64,000 bases of DNA from Alphaproteobacteria bacterium. Its GTDB lineage: Bacteria > Pseudomonadota > Alphaproteobacteria > Rhodobacterales > Rhodobacteraceae. Below the pieces are notes generated by a model that ran no database searches, was not told where the DNA came from, and was given only the letters and a program-made list of their open reading frames with translations. The first letter of the stretch is position 1. Each line of letters opens with the position of its first letter. Of this stretch, positions 8,231-17,287 are shown piece after piece. The stretch is from the NCBI GenBank assembly GCA_030433335.1, contig JAUILL010000014.1, forward strand, positions 1-64,000, read 5' to 3'. Made by a program: the position numbers and the translations under genes.

Positions 8231-9139
8231 ATGAAAGAAATAACCCTTCGCCAGATTGAAGTGATCCGCGCTGTGATGCTGCGCGGGACGATTAGTGGCG
8301 CAGCGGACCATCTGGGGGTTTCTGCACCGGGGATAAGCCGGTTGATCAAGCACACCGAGGAAAGCCTTGGCATCCGACTCTTCGAACGCCGCGCCGGTCT
8401 CTTTATTCCTGCGGTTGAGGCCAGCGCCGTGTTCGACCAAATCCGCGAGGTCTATAAGGGCGTCGAAAACCTGCAGCTCGCTCTCGACTCCTTGCAAAAG
8501 GGTGAGGACGTGCGGCTGGCGTTTGCCTCGGCTCCATCTGTGGCGCAGTTCATCGCAACGCGCGCAATCCGCGATCTGCGAGGGCGCTATCCGGACCTCT
8601 ATATCGACCTAAACATTCTGAAGATCGAAGAGACCGTCGACTACCTGCTGCTGGAGCGTGGTGAGTTCGTGATCATGAGCTCCCCTGTCCAGAACGCCGG
8701 TATCGAAAACACCAAGATTGCCGAGGGCCGAATCGTGGTGATCGTGCCAGAGGGGCACCGGCTGGCCGAGCAGGACGAGATATCCATCTATGATCTGGAG
8801 CACGAACCTTTGATCGGGATCGACCCTGCGGATCCCTACGGGCAAATCCTTGCCAAACCATTCATCGATGCGGGCCTGACGATGCAGCACTCGATCCGTG
8901 GCCGCTTTGCCCAAACACTGGTGAGCTTTGTGCGGCACGGGCTGGGTGTGGCCTTGATCGACGAATTTTCTGTGGCCGAGGTGTACATGCCCGGGCTGGT
9001 GCGTAAGCCTTTGAAAGAGAAGGTTGTTGTTCAGTCCTATGTGGTGCAGAAGAAGGGGCGCAACCTCTCTGCCTTTGCCGAAGATGCGATCCGTCTTTTG
9101 ACCAAAGAACTGACGGATGCCGCCAAGCATTGGCGCTAG
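8231..9139 (+). CDS. LysR-family transcriptional regulator of the hydroaromatic/TTT cluster
   Basis: 302 aa. The N-terminal winged HTH reads ITLRQIEVIRAVMLRGTISG and GVSAPGISRLIKHTE; the rest is a LysR effector domain. AGGAGGAG lies a few bases before ATG 8231, so the start is secure. It is divergent from the FAD oxidoreductase and co-directional with tctC-tctB-tctA-aroE-quiC, from which it is separated by a 140-bp regulatory region with two TAAC/GTTA dyads. The inferred role is sensing a hydroaromatic acid (for example shikimate, quinate or dehydroshikimate) and switching on transport and catabolism. The ligand is not known. Confidence 0.9.
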   Translation: MKEITLRQIEVIRAVMLRGTISGAADHLGVSAPGISRLIKHTEESLGIRLFERRAGLFIPAVEASAVFDQIREVYKGVENLQLALDSLQKGEDVRLAFASAPSVAQFIATRAIRDLRGRYPDLYIDLNILKIEETVDYLLLERGEFVIMSSPVQNAGIENTKIAEGRIVVIVPEGHRLAEQDEISIYDLEHEPLIGIDPADPYGQILAKPFIDAGLTMQHSIRGRFAQTLVSFVRHGLGVALIDEFSVAEVYMPGLVRKPLKEKVVVQSYVVQKKGRNLSAFAEDAIRLLTKELTDAAKHWR

Positions 9140-9156
9140 GGTGCCTCACTCGATAA

Positions 9157-9201
9157 TAACTTCAAGTTAATGAGAGATAACTTTAGGTATTTGACGTTAT
9201 C
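9157..9201 (+). promoter_or_regulatory. Candidate operator/promoter region upstream of tctC
   Basis: Two dyads are visible. TAACTT-C-AAGTTA at 9157-9169 is perfect. GATAAC-N14-GTTATC at 9176-9201 is also perfect in its 6-bp arms. A TTGACG at 9191-9196 could be a -35 element inside the second dyad, but no convincing -10 follows at the right distance. The arrangement of a distal recognition site and a site near -35 fits LysR-type activation by the regulator encoded at 8231. Confidence 0.45.
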
Positions 9202-9279
9202 CCTTGGCTTCGTCACTCTCTGGGCGTAACGGATGGTCCTGCAAGCTATCCCGACATGATCTCATTGGGAGGAGATACT

Positions 9280-10284
9280 ATGAAACGTTTCGCTTTCGGC
9301 GCCGTCTCGGCGCTTGTTCTTTCTGCAACCGGTGTACTGGCGGCTGACTACCCCGCCAAAGAAATCCAAGGCATCATCCAGTGGGGTGCCGGTGGATCGA
9401 CCGACACCGTGATGCGTTCGGTCACCCCCCACGCCGAAGACGTTCTGGGCGGCACTGTCGTCATGCAGAACATGACCGGCGGCGTTGGCGCAATCGCTCT
9501 GAACTACGTCGCTACCCAGTCGACCGATGGCTACACCCTGCTGATGGGCGCGGAAAACCCGCTGCTCTACAAAGTCATGGGTCTGGGCAAGAAAGACTAC
9601 ACCGACTTCACCCCCATCAACCTGCTGGCACGTGGCACCCCGATCCTGGTGGCGAGCCCCGACGCGCCCTTTGACGATTACGCGGGCATGATGGCCTACA
9701 TCAAAGAGCACCCCGGTGAGGTTCGCTTTGGCGCGACCGGCCCCGGCGGCCTGCCTTCGGTTGTCACCGCGATGATCGAAACTGTTGAAGGCGAGCTGGA
9801 CGTGATCTCGGTTCCCTACGATGGCGACGGCCCCGCGCTGACCGCTCTGCAGGGTGGCGCAATCGACGTGATGCCCGCCGTTCTGGGCGCAGCGATCGAA
9901 GGCATCCGCGCAGGCAACATGAAGCCCCTGGCACTGTTTGACGTTGCAGCAAACGAAAAGCTGCCCGAAGCGCCCGCAGTCACCACCTTCAACGAGACCT
10001 ACAACGACTTCCTGCCTTGGGGTCCGTTCTTTGGTGTGTTCGTTGCCAAAGGCACCCCCGATGAAGTCGTCGAGAAGCTGTCGGCTGCCTATGCCGAAGC
10101 CGCAACCAACGAAGACTTCATTCAGCTGATGGACAACCGTGGTTTCACCATGATGAACATCTCGGGTGCAGAAGCCGAAGACTTCCTGTCGACCTGGCAG
10201 CAGAACACCACTTGGCTGCTGCAGGACGCTGGCCTGACCAAGAGCTCGCCCGAAGAGTTCGGCATCGCGCGTCCCGGCGAATAA
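9280..10284 (+). CDS. tctC: Tripartite tricarboxylate transporter substrate-binding protein (TctC/Bug family)
   Basis: 334 aa periplasmic binding protein. The signal peptide is MKRFAFGAVSALVLSATGVLA with a likely cut after ALA; the mature start DYPAKEIQGIIQWGAGGSTD is the Bug-family beginning. GGAGGAG precedes ATG 9280. It is the first gene of the tctC-tctB-tctA-aroE-quiC run, so its substrate is probably a hydroaromatic or aromatic acid rather than citrate. An 8-bp hairpin after the gene may stabilise its message relative to the membrane genes. Confidence 0.9.
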   Translation: MKRFAFGAVSALVLSATGVLAADYPAKEIQGIIQWGAGGSTDTVMRSVTPHAEDVLGGTVVMQNMTGGVGAIALNYVATQSTDGYTLLMGAENPLLYKVMGLGKKDYTDFTPINLLARGTPILVASPDAPFDDYAGMMAYIKEHPGEVRFGATGPGGLPSVVTAMIETVEGELDVISVPYDGDGPALTALQGGAIDVMPAVLGAAIEGIRAGNMKPLALFDVAANEKLPEAPAVTTFNETYNDFLPWGPFFGVFVAKGTPDEVVEKLSAAYAEAATNEDFIQLMDNRGFTMMNISGAEAEDFLSTWQQNTTWLLQDAGLTKSSPEEFGIARPGE

Positions 10285-10298
10285 TCTAAACCGACAGA

Positions 10299-10317
10299 TC
10301 GCCCGCTTGGCGGGCGA
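10299..10317 (+). other. Intercistronic hairpin between tctC and tctB
   Basis: TCGCCCGC-TTG-GCGGGCGA forms a perfect 8-bp GC-rich stem with a 3-nt loop, with no U-tract after it. Such structures after binding-protein genes often protect the upstream message from 3' decay or cause partial termination, giving more binding protein than permease. Confidence 0.55.
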
Positions 10318-10410
10318 AGCTGCTATACTGGCGCCGCTCGTCCCTAGATGGGCGGCGTCTATCGTTCCGCAGGGCGGGCCTCGCCTTGCACTAGGCTGAT
10401 GGAGGAAGCC

Positions 10411-10989
10411 ATGGAACCCGATTTTCGCGGTGACGCTGATCACCACGATGGTACGTCCGACGCCACTCCGGGTGGCTACGCAGACAGCCGTCGCCCCGGT
10501 GAACTGGTTTTCACCATTCTCATGACATTGGGCAGCGCGGCCCTTTTGTGGAATGCCTATGGCATCGCGGGTTTCGAGGCGCTGTCCTCGCCCGGTGCGA
10601 TCCCCATGGCGACTGCAGCCGTGATGCTAATTTCTTCGATTGTAATCTTTGTTAAGACCATCGGCCTGAAGAAGGTCGAGGGCGAGACCCTGACCAAAGA
10701 CATTCTGCCGTGGATCGTTCTGATCATGTTCGCCCTATTGGTGGCGTTCGGCATCGCATTGAAGCCGCTGGGCTTTATCCCGACGGCTGCGATTTTCCTT
10801 GTTCTGTCGATGAAGCTGATGGCCCGCCGCAGCTGGCCCCTGACCATTCTGATCGCCTTGGGGTCGTTGGTCATGATCTGGCTGATCTTCCGCATCGTGT
10901 TCACGGTGCTGTTGCCCTCTGGCGTCGTGCCCGAAGCAGAGTTCATCCAGATGTTCCGCGACCTATTCTCTGCCGGAGGTGACGCATGA
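10411..10989 (+). CDS. tctB: TTT family small permease subunit TctB
   Basis: 192 aa integral membrane protein with about four hydrophobic helices (near residues 30-52, 63-85, 100-140 and 145-175), matching the TctB family of tripartite tricarboxylate transporters. ATG 10411 is preferred because GGAGGAA lies 5-11 bases upstream; the longer upstream reading frame has no comparable site. Its stop overlaps the tctA start by 4 bp (ATGA), so translation is coupled. It works with TctA and the TctC binding protein as a sodium- or proton-driven importer. Confidence 0.85.
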   Translation: MEPDFRGDADHHDGTSDATPGGYADSRRPGELVFTILMTLGSAALLWNAYGIAGFEALSSPGAIPMATAAVMLISSIVIFVKTIGLKKVEGETLTKDILPWIVLIMFALLVAFGIALKPLGFIPTAAIFLVLSMKLMARRSWPLTILIALGSLVMIWLIFRIVFTVLLPSGVVPEAEFIQMFRDLFSAGGDA

Positions 10990-12503
10990 CCGCGCTGATG
11001 GATATGCTGACAATCTTTACCCACCCCGAGCTTTTGCTGCTCGTTGGTCTGGGCACCTTTGCTGGCGTCTACGTGGGCGCCATCCCGGGTCTGTCGGTCA
11101 CGATGGCTGTTTCGATCCTGATCTCGTTCACCTTTTCATGGGACGTTCTGCCCGCGATCTCGCTGATGATCGGCATCTACATGGGCGGCGTTTATGGCGG
11201 CTCGCGGACGGCGATCCTTCTGAACATTCCCGGTGCGCCCTCGGCGATTGCGACGGCAATGGACGGCTATCCTATGGCCAAACGCGGCGAGGCAGGGACT
11301 GCCATCGGCGTGACCACCGTGATGTCCTTCTTCGGCGGCTTTATCGGCATTGGCGTGCTGGCTCTGGCTGCGCCGCTTGTGTCGGACTTCGCCCTGAAAT
11401 TCCAGCCCCGTGACTACATGCTACTGGCTGTTCTGGGCATTCTGCTGGTCGGCTCTCTGTCGTCCGGTTCGCTGGTCAAAGGTATCTTCTCGGGCGCACT
11501 GGGCATCGGGATCGGCGCTGTGGGCATGGACCCACTGACCTTTACCGAGCGTTTCACCTTTGACATCCCGCTCCTGACCCAAGGCATTTCGTTCATCGCC
11601 GTGATGATCGGTATGTTTGGTGTGTCCGAAGCGCTGCTGCAGTTGCACCACATCGACCTGCCCGCTGTGCGTCAGAAGATTGACCGCATCGTTCCGTCCT
11701 TCAGCACAATCAAGAAGCACCTGCCGCTGTCGATCCAGACCTCATCAATCGGCGTGATCATCGGTGCTCTGCCCGGCACGGGCGGCGACATCGCAGCGCT
11801 GATGGCCTATGACCACGCCAAGCGCGTGACCAAGAACCCCGAGCGTGAATTCGGCGATGGTGCAATCGAAGGTCTGGTTGCCCCTGAAACCGCGAACAAC
11901 GCGGCGGTGGGTGGCGCGTTCATTCCGATGATGACGCTCGGTATCCCCGGCGACGCGGTGACCGCGATCATGATCGGCGCGCTTTATATCCACGGTCTGA
12001 ACCCAGGCCCGATGCTGATGATCGACCAGCCGCATATGTTCTGGTTCATCGTGGGTGCTTTGATCACCGCGAACTTCTTTATGCTGCTGTTTGGCCTGAC
12101 CGGCATCAAGCTGTTCACCAAAATCGTGGAAATCCCCCGCGCGTTCCTGATCCCGCTGATCATGCTCCTATCCATCGTCGGCGCTTATGCGGTGAACAAC
12201 TCGATCACCGACGTTTACTGGATGCTTGGCTTTGGTGTGTTCGGCTACTTCATGCGCCACTACGGCTACCCCTTGGGGCCGGTCATCCTGGGTGTGATCC
12301 TCAGCCGCCTCTTGGACGATAACTGGCGCCGTGCCATCATCTCCGAGCGAGAGGACTTGGGCCGCTTCTTTGGTGGACTCTTTTCCAGCCCCCTCTCGAC
12401 CGTGCTGTTCGTTGCCGTGGTGCTGATTTTCGTGTCGCAAACCCCGCTGTGGACCAAAGGCAAAGAGATGATCTTTGGCCGTAGCAACCGGAGTGCATCG
12501 TAA
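10986..12503 (+). CDS. tctA: TTT family large permease subunit TctA
   Basis: 505 aa, the standard TctA length, with 10-12 hydrophobic helices. The family's repeated glycine-rich motifs are seen as GAIPGLSVTMAVS near the N-terminus and GALPGTGGDIAALMAYDHAK in the middle. The gene overlaps tctB by 4 bp and touches the dehydrogenase start (TAATG). It forms the membrane pore of the uptake system. Its position ahead of aroE and quiC makes shikimate, quinate or a related acid the likely cargo. Confidence 0.92.
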   Translation: MTALMDMLTIFTHPELLLLVGLGTFAGVYVGAIPGLSVTMAVSILISFTFSWDVLPAISLMIGIYMGGVYGGSRTAILLNIPGAPSAIATAMDGYPMAKRGEAGTAIGVTTVMSFFGGFIGIGVLALAAPLVSDFALKFQPRDYMLLAVLGILLVGSLSSGSLVKGIFSGALGIGIGAVGMDPLTFTERFTFDIPLLTQGISFIAVMIGMFGVSEALLQLHHIDLPAVRQKIDRIVPSFSTIKKHLPLSIQTSSIGVIIGALPGTGGDIAALMAYDHAKRVTKNPEREFGDGAIEGLVAPETANNAAVGGAFIPMMTLGIPGDAVTAIMIGALYIHGLNPGPMLMIDQPHMFWFIVGALITANFFMLLFGLTGIKLFTKIVEIPRAFLIPLIMLLSIVGAYAVNNSITDVYWMLGFGVFGYFMRHYGYPLGPVILGVILSRLLDDNWRRAIISEREDLGRFFGGLFSSPLSTVLFVAVVLIFVSQTPLWTKGKEMIFGRSNRSAS

Positions 12504-13354
12504 TGCAAGACCTGCCCGCTTCTCTTCAGCTTGGCCTGATCGGTGACAACATTGCCGCCTCGCGCTCGCCTCTTCTGCACAAGATCGCAGGCGAGCAAAA
12601 CGGGATGGACGTCAGCTATCTGCGTCTGGTCCCCCGCGAGATGGAACAGGACTTTGACGGCGTGTTCCAATACGCCAAAGACAACGGTTACCGTGGGATC
12701 AACGTCACCTATCCCTACAAGGAATACGTGACCAAGTTCCTGCAAGTGGACGATCCGCTGGTGCGTGGCATCGGCGCCGTTAACACCGTGATCTTTGGCG
12801 AGGGCACCCCCAAGGGCCACAACACCGATTACTCGGGCTTTATGTCGGCCTACCGGAACGTGCGGGGGGATCGTGCCCCCGGTGCGGTCCTGATGATCGG
12901 AACAGGCGGAGTGGGGCGGGCGATTGCCTTCGGTCTGGTGGGTCTGGGCTGCACCGAACTACGTCTGGTGGATCGCGATACCGCCAAGGCAGAGGCGCTT
13001 GCTGCCGACGTCCGCAAAACCGCGCCCGAGGTGACAGTGATCTGCGGCTCGAACGCCGAGGCGTTGGCTGATGGCGCGCAGGGCATCGTGAACTGCACCC
13101 CCGTCGGCATGGTCGGCTATGACGGCACCCCGCTGGCGGAATGGGCGATGTCCGGTGCGGCTTGGGCGTTCGATGCGGTCTACACGCCGCCAAACACCCA
13201 GTTCCTGACCGACGCCAAGGCCAACGGCCTCGACATCATTTCGGGGTGGGAGCTGTTCTTCTTCCAAGGGGTGCACGCGTGGAATTTCTTCTGCGGCGCG
13301 CCTCTGGACGAAGCGGCCCTCCGCGCGGAACTCATGACCGAAAGGACCTACTAA
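12503..13354 (+). CDS. aroE: Shikimate/quinate dehydrogenase, probably catabolic and NAD-dependent
   Basis: 283 aa AroE-family protein. The substrate domain shows ASRSPLLH and INVTYPYKEYV, holding the catalytic Lys, with GAVNTV and HNTDYSGF (substrate Asp) following. The dinucleotide motif is GTGGVGRAIA. The second strand ends LRLVDRDTAKAEAL: an Asp stands where NADP-dependent biosynthetic AroE proteins usually have an NRT-type basic patch, which favours NAD(H) as in catabolic quinate/shikimate dehydrogenases. The gene lies between tctA and quiC, with overlapping or touching ends, so oxidation of imported shikimate/quinate to 3-dehydro acids is inferred rather than chorismate biosynthesis. 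Confidence 0.87.
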   Translation: MQDLPASLQLGLIGDNIAASRSPLLHKIAGEQNGMDVSYLRLVPREMEQDFDGVFQYAKDNGYRGINVTYPYKEYVTKFLQVDDPLVRGIGAVNTVIFGEGTPKGHNTDYSGFMSAYRNVRGDRAPGAVLMIGTGGVGRAIAFGLVGLGCTELRLVDRDTAKAEALAADVRKTAPEVTVICGSNAEALADGAQGIVNCTPVGMVGYDGTPLAEWAMSGAAWAFDAVYTPPNTQFLTDAKANGLDIISGWELFFFQGVHAWNFFCGAPLDEAALRAELMTERTY

Positions 13355-15240
13355 TGAAGACCTCGATCGCCACCGTATCGGTCTCTGGCAACCTGCGCGA
13401 AAAGCTCGAAGCAATCGCTGCCGCAGGCTTCTCGGCGATCGAGATTTTCGAACAGGACTTTATCGCGGACGAAGGCACCCCGCGCGATGTGGGGCGCATT
13501 GTCCGCGACCACGGGCTGGAGATTGCGCTGTTCCAACCCTTCCGCGATTTCGAAGGCCTGCCCGGTGCCCTGCGCACCAAGGCCTTTGACCGCGCCGAGC
13601 GCAAGTTCGACCTGATGCAGGAACTGGGCACCGATCTGGTGCTTTTCTGCTCGTCCGTGCATCCGCAGGCTTTGGGCGGTATCGACCGCGCGGCCGAGGA
13701 TTTCGCTGAACTGGGGGAACGCGCCGCCAAACGCGGTATCCGCGTCGGTTACGAGGCGTTGGCGTGGGGCACCCACGTGAACGACCACCGCGATGCTTGG
13801 GAAATCGTGCGCCGTGCGGATCACCCGAACATCGGTCTGATCGTGGACAGCTTCCACACCTTGGGCCGCAAGATCGACCCGAACACCATCCGCCGCATCC
13901 CCGGGGACAAGATCTTCTTTGTTCAGCTGGCCGACGCGCCGATGATCGAGATGGACCTGCTGTACTGGTCACGCCACTTCCGCAACATGCCGGGCGAAGG
14001 CGATCTGGCCGTCACCGATTTTATGCGTGCTGTGGTGGCGACGGGCTACAACGGCCCCGTCAGCCTTGAGATTTTCAACGACCAGTTCCGTCAAGGCAAC
14101 CCGCGCACCGTGGCCCGCGACGGGTATCGTTCGCTGATCAACCTGATGGACGACGTGCGCCGGAACGAGCCCGAAGTCGCGATGCCCCTGCCGAACCTGC
14201 CCCCCAAGGTCGAGGTCACCGGCACATCGTTCATCGAGTTCGCCTCGCGCGGGGACGACGCCGAGAAGCTGCGCAAACAGCTCGAAGTTCTAGGCTTTGC
14301 CAAGACTGGCCAGCACGTCGACAAGAAGGTCGCGCTTTGGCAGCAGGGCGATATCCGCGTGATCATCAACGAGCAGCCTCACGATTTCGCAGGCTCGGCC
14401 TATAACATGCACGGCACCTGCGTGTGTGATTTCGGTCTGGACGTTGGATCGGCCGCTGACACCGTGACCCGCGCCAAAGCGCTGGGGGCGACCATGTTCT
14501 CGCAGCCCCTGTCCGAGGGGCAGATCGACATTCCGGTGATCCGCGGTCTGGGGGGTAGCCTGCTGCACTTCCTGGATCAGTCGGAAAAGCTGGCCCCCGT
14601 TTGGGAAACCGAATTCGCACCGGTCGAGGCTGATACCACCGGCGTTGGCCTGAAGCATGTGGACCACGTGGCGCAGACCATGACCTATGACGACATGCTG
14701 TCTTGGTCGCTGTTCTACACCTCGCTCTTTGACATGAAGCAGTCCCCGATGTTCGACGTGACCGACCCCGATGGTCTGGTCCGTTCCCGCGCGATGGAGG
14801 CGAAGTCGGGCAAGTTCCGGATCACCCTGAACGGTGCTGAGACCCACCGCACGCTGGCGGGTGCTTTCCTTGCAGATAGCTTTGGCGCTCCGGTCCAGCA
14901 CATCGCACTGGCGACCGACGATATCTTTGCTACTGCGCAGAAGCTGGCCGATCGCGGGCTGGCAACTCTGCCGATCTCGGGCAACTACTATGACGACCTT
15001 GCGGCCCGCTTTGACATCGACCCCGACCAGCTGGCGATCATGAAAAAGCTGAACATCCTCTACGATCGGGATGACCAAGGCGAGTTCTTTCAAGTCTACA
15101 GCCAAGCGATTCCCGGCGGCCTGTTTGTCGAGGTGCTGGAGCGCCGCGACGGATACGGCGGATACGGTGCTCCGAACGCCCCCATGCGCATCGCCGCCCA
15201 AAAGCGTCTGGCGCGGGCCAAGGATATGCCCAGAAACTAA
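13354..15240 (+). CDS. quiC: Bifunctional sugar phosphate isomerase / HPPD-like protein, 3-dehydroshikimate dehydratase type
   Basis: 628 aa in two parts. Residues 1 to about 275 form an AP_endonuc_2 TIM barrel (AIEIFEQDFIADEGTP, VGYEALAWGTHVNDH, IGLIVDSFHTLG, VSLEIFND). The remainder is a 4-hydroxyphenylpyruvate-dioxygenase-like VOC module with HVDHVAQTM, VQHIALATDDIF and GLFVEVLERRDGYGGYG as likely metal-ligand stretches. This architecture is known for QuiC1-type 3-dehydroshikimate dehydratases, which make protocatechuate. The start at ATG 13354 directly follows the aroE stop. A terminator follows at 15267. It completes a transport, oxidation and dehydration sequence. Confidence 0.88.
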   Translation: MKTSIATVSVSGNLREKLEAIAAAGFSAIEIFEQDFIADEGTPRDVGRIVRDHGLEIALFQPFRDFEGLPGALRTKAFDRAERKFDLMQELGTDLVLFCSSVHPQALGGIDRAAEDFAELGERAAKRGIRVGYEALAWGTHVNDHRDAWEIVRRADHPNIGLIVDSFHTLGRKIDPNTIRRIPGDKIFFVQLADAPMIEMDLLYWSRHFRNMPGEGDLAVTDFMRAVVATGYNGPVSLEIFNDQFRQGNPRTVARDGYRSLINLMDDVRRNEPEVAMPLPNLPPKVEVTGTSFIEFASRGDDAEKLRKQLEVLGFAKTGQHVDKKVALWQQGDIRVIINEQPHDFAGSAYNMHGTCVCDFGLDVGSAADTVTRAKALGATMFSQPLSEGQIDIPVIRGLGGSLLHFLDQSEKLAPVWETEFAPVEADTTGVGLKHVDHVAQTMTYDDMLSWSLFYTSLFDMKQSPMFDVTDPDGLVRSRAMEAKSGKFRITLNGAETHRTLAGAFLADSFGAPVQHIALATDDIFATAQKLADRGLATLPISGNYYDDLAARFDIDPDQLAIMKKLNILYDRDDQGEFFQVYSQAIPGGLFVEVLERRDGYGGYGAPNAPMRIAAQKRLARAKDMPRN

Positions 15241-15266
15241 AGCACTGTGACTGGTCTACCAAAAGA

Positions 15267-15296
15267 ACAGGTGCCGAAAGGCGCCTGTTTTTCTTT
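15267..15296 (+). terminator. Rho-independent terminator after quiC
   Basis: ACAGGTGCC-GAAA-GGCGCCTGT stem with one G-U pair and a GAAA tetraloop, followed by TTTTTCTTTT. It ends the tctC-to-quiC operon. Confidence 0.85.
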
Positions 15297-15433
15297 TGTT
15301 TTCAGGGGTCGCGGTCCTAATGGGGATGTTGGGACAGCAACTTGGACAGTGCATTCTAACCCGATTGGATGAGGCCCCGGCGCATAAGTCTGGACCCGAT
15401 TGATCGCATTGAAGCGTGCAGTAAACAGGCTAT

Positions 15434-15742
15434 ATGCGAAACCTTCATCCTGCGCCACTCATAGCTCTTGGACTGATCGCCATTCTCTTTGCAGAACTGG
15501 CGAGCGTTGCCGTGGCTGCGGTGCCGGATGATGCGGATCTGGTCCTTGTGGTCGCCCCCCCTTGGCATGGCGGGCCCGAGGCCATAGTCGCCGCTGCTGG
15601 CGGTTCAGTCGTTGGTCCCTCCAACGCACCGCTCGCTGTGGTGGCGACTGACGCGACGCCGGCTGCGTTCAAAGACGCAGGCGCATGGTTTCTGCTCGAT
15701 CCTAAAAACGTTCCATTCCTCTGCGCAACGGAAACACCCTGA
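15434..15742 (+). CDS. Small exported or membrane-anchored hypothetical protein
   Basis: 102 aa. Residues 1-29 form a hydrophobic signal or anchor segment ([22 protein letters not shown]). The remainder has a [14 protein letters not shown] stretch and an [22 protein letters not shown] tail. No known domain is recognised. Its stop overlaps the chemoreceptor start (TGATG), so the two are probably co-translated. A role tied to the chemoreceptor is inferred from coupling only. Confidence 0.6.
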   Translation: MRNLHPAPLIALGLIAILFAELASVAVAAVPDDADLVLVVAPPWHGGPEAIVAAAGGSVVGPSNAPLAVVATDATPAAFKDAGAWFLLDPKNVPFLCATETP

Positions 15743-16983
15743 TGAGTACTGACGACACCACCTCCTCCAAGGCGAGCGCCATCGCGCTAACCCGAAATGT
15801 GGCCATGGGGCTGACCCCCATTGCGCCGATCTCTGCCTTTCTGGTCGGTGGCAACCTGACCGCCGAACTGATTGCATCCTTGGTTTTGCTGGCGGTGGCC
15901 TTTGCGTCGAACCGCGTGGCTGTGAAGTCTCAGGCTGTGGTTCTGGCGACTGTCCTGATCGGCCAGTGTGTGGCGTTCACCTCGGCATTTGCGGGCCATC
16001 CTTGGCAGCTTGACACGCACATGATGTTCTTTGCTGTTCTCGCGATCATTGCGACCATGGGAAGCATTCCCGCACTGCTGGCAGGTGTTGCTGTCACGGC
16101 TGTCCACCACCTCGCCTTCGGTCTCCTGGCGCCTTCGTTGGTGTTCCCGAGCCTCGAGATGATGGACGCTCTGGGTCGTGTGGTCTTCCACGCGGTCATC
16201 GTCATCTTCGAAGCGGCGATCCTGTTGTGGTCGATGATCCGCTCGCAAAAGGCCGAGGCACTTATCATCTCTGGCCGCGAAGAACTGAGCAAGTCGGCCG
16301 CTGCCGCCGAAGAGGCGCAGGTCGAAGCTGAAGCTGCGCGTGAACAGGCGCTCGAAGTTGCTGCCCGCACCCGTAAGGAAGGCCAGAAGGCCGCAGTCGC
16401 AGTCGAGGAAATCTCTGCCGCGGCCAGTTCCGCCGCCGAAACCGCAGGCAATGCACGCACTGTCGTAGAGCAGACCCGCTCCTATGCGCAGGGCTCTGGT
16501 GACGTTGTGAACCGTGCCATGGATGCGATGGCGGCGATCAAGACCTCGTCCGCAGAGATTGATACCATCATCACCGTGATTGATGAAATTGCACGCCAGA
16601 CCGACCTGCTGGCTCTGAACGCCGCTGTTGAATCGGCGCGTGCCGGTGAAGCGGGCCGAGGCTTCGCAGTCGTTGCCCAAGAAGTCCGCAAGCTGGCCCA
16701 GCGCTCGGCGGATGCCAGCCAGCAGATCCGCAATCTGGTGACAACATCGTCCGAGCAGGTTTCCGAAGGCGTAGAACTGGTCGGCGAAACCGGCGAGGCC
16801 CTGAACCAGATCCTTGGTGCAGTTTCGGAACTGGCTGAACTGATGAGTGGCATCGCAGAGAATGCCAAGCAGCAGTCGGAAGGCTTGAACCAGGTCAGCG
16901 TCGCGATCTCTCAGATCGACACTATTTCCGAGGATGACACTCGTCAGACCATCACGTCGCGTCCGTCGCTCGCTCTGGCATAA
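15742..16983 (+). CDS. Methyl-accepting chemotaxis protein with multi-helix membrane domain
   Basis: 413 aa. Residues about 15-160 contain five or six hydrophobic helices with no large periplasmic sensor. A coiled coil follows (about 170-220), then the MCP signalling domain. The hairpin tip is intact: [20 protein letters not shown] and [20 protein letters not shown]. The last 17 residues (from EDDTRQT) do not resemble a normal MCP end, so the C-terminal methylation helix is short or altered. It has no cheW or cheA neighbour. The sensory input is probably within the membrane domain. Its start overlaps the small upstream gene. Confidence 0.88.
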   Translation: MSTDDTTSSKASAIALTRNVAMGLTPIAPISAFLVGGNLTAELIASLVLLAVAFASNRVAVKSQAVVLATVLIGQCVAFTSAFAGHPWQLDTHMMFFAVLAIIATMGSIPALLAGVAVTAVHHLAFGLLAPSLVFPSLEMMDALGRVVFHAVIVIFEAAILLWSMIRSQKAEALIISGREELSKSAAAAEEAQVEAEAAREQALEVAARTRKEGQKAAVAVEEISAAASSAAETAGNARTVVEQTRSYAQGSGDVVNRAMDAMAAIKTSSAEIDTIITVIDEIARQTDLLALNAAVESARAGEAGRGFAVVAQEVRKLAQRSADASQQIRNLVTTSSEQVSEGVELVGETGEALNQILGAVSELAELMSGIAENAKQQSEGLNQVSVAISQIDTISEDDTRQTITSRPSLALA

Positions 16984-17008
16984 TCCGACTGATTCACCCT
17001 GAATTCTG

Positions 17009-17039
17009 AAAGCGTCCGTGCAACCGCACGGACGCTTTT
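17009..17039 (+). terminator. Rho-independent terminator after the chemoreceptor gene
   Basis: AAAGCGTCCGTGC-AACC-GCACGGACGCTTT is a perfect 13-bp stem followed by a short T tract. It separates the chemoreceptor unit from the Pho-box region. Confidence 0.85.
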
Positions 17040-17287
17040 GCATTTCAAGCAAGTAAGGCGTTAGAGACCCGTGGTAATATTGCCGCAGGCGACGTTTCAG
17101 TCCCGCGACCTTGCCAAAAGTTTAGTCTGAAATTTCCATTAAGCGGCGGGCGATTAGGCAAGATGCCGTTTCGATAGGCGTTCACGGAATGCCAATAATT
17201 TCACCGAAATTTGAACGTTGTTGCACTTTTGGGTTGCAAAGAAAGAATCTGTCGCCATGCTTCGGGTCAAGGAAACTAAGCATTTTC

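Noticed and set aside
15742-16983. Frameshifted chemoreceptor
   Set aside because: The C-terminal tail is unusual, but neither shifted frame restores an MCP-like end, so a frameshift is not supported from this sequence.
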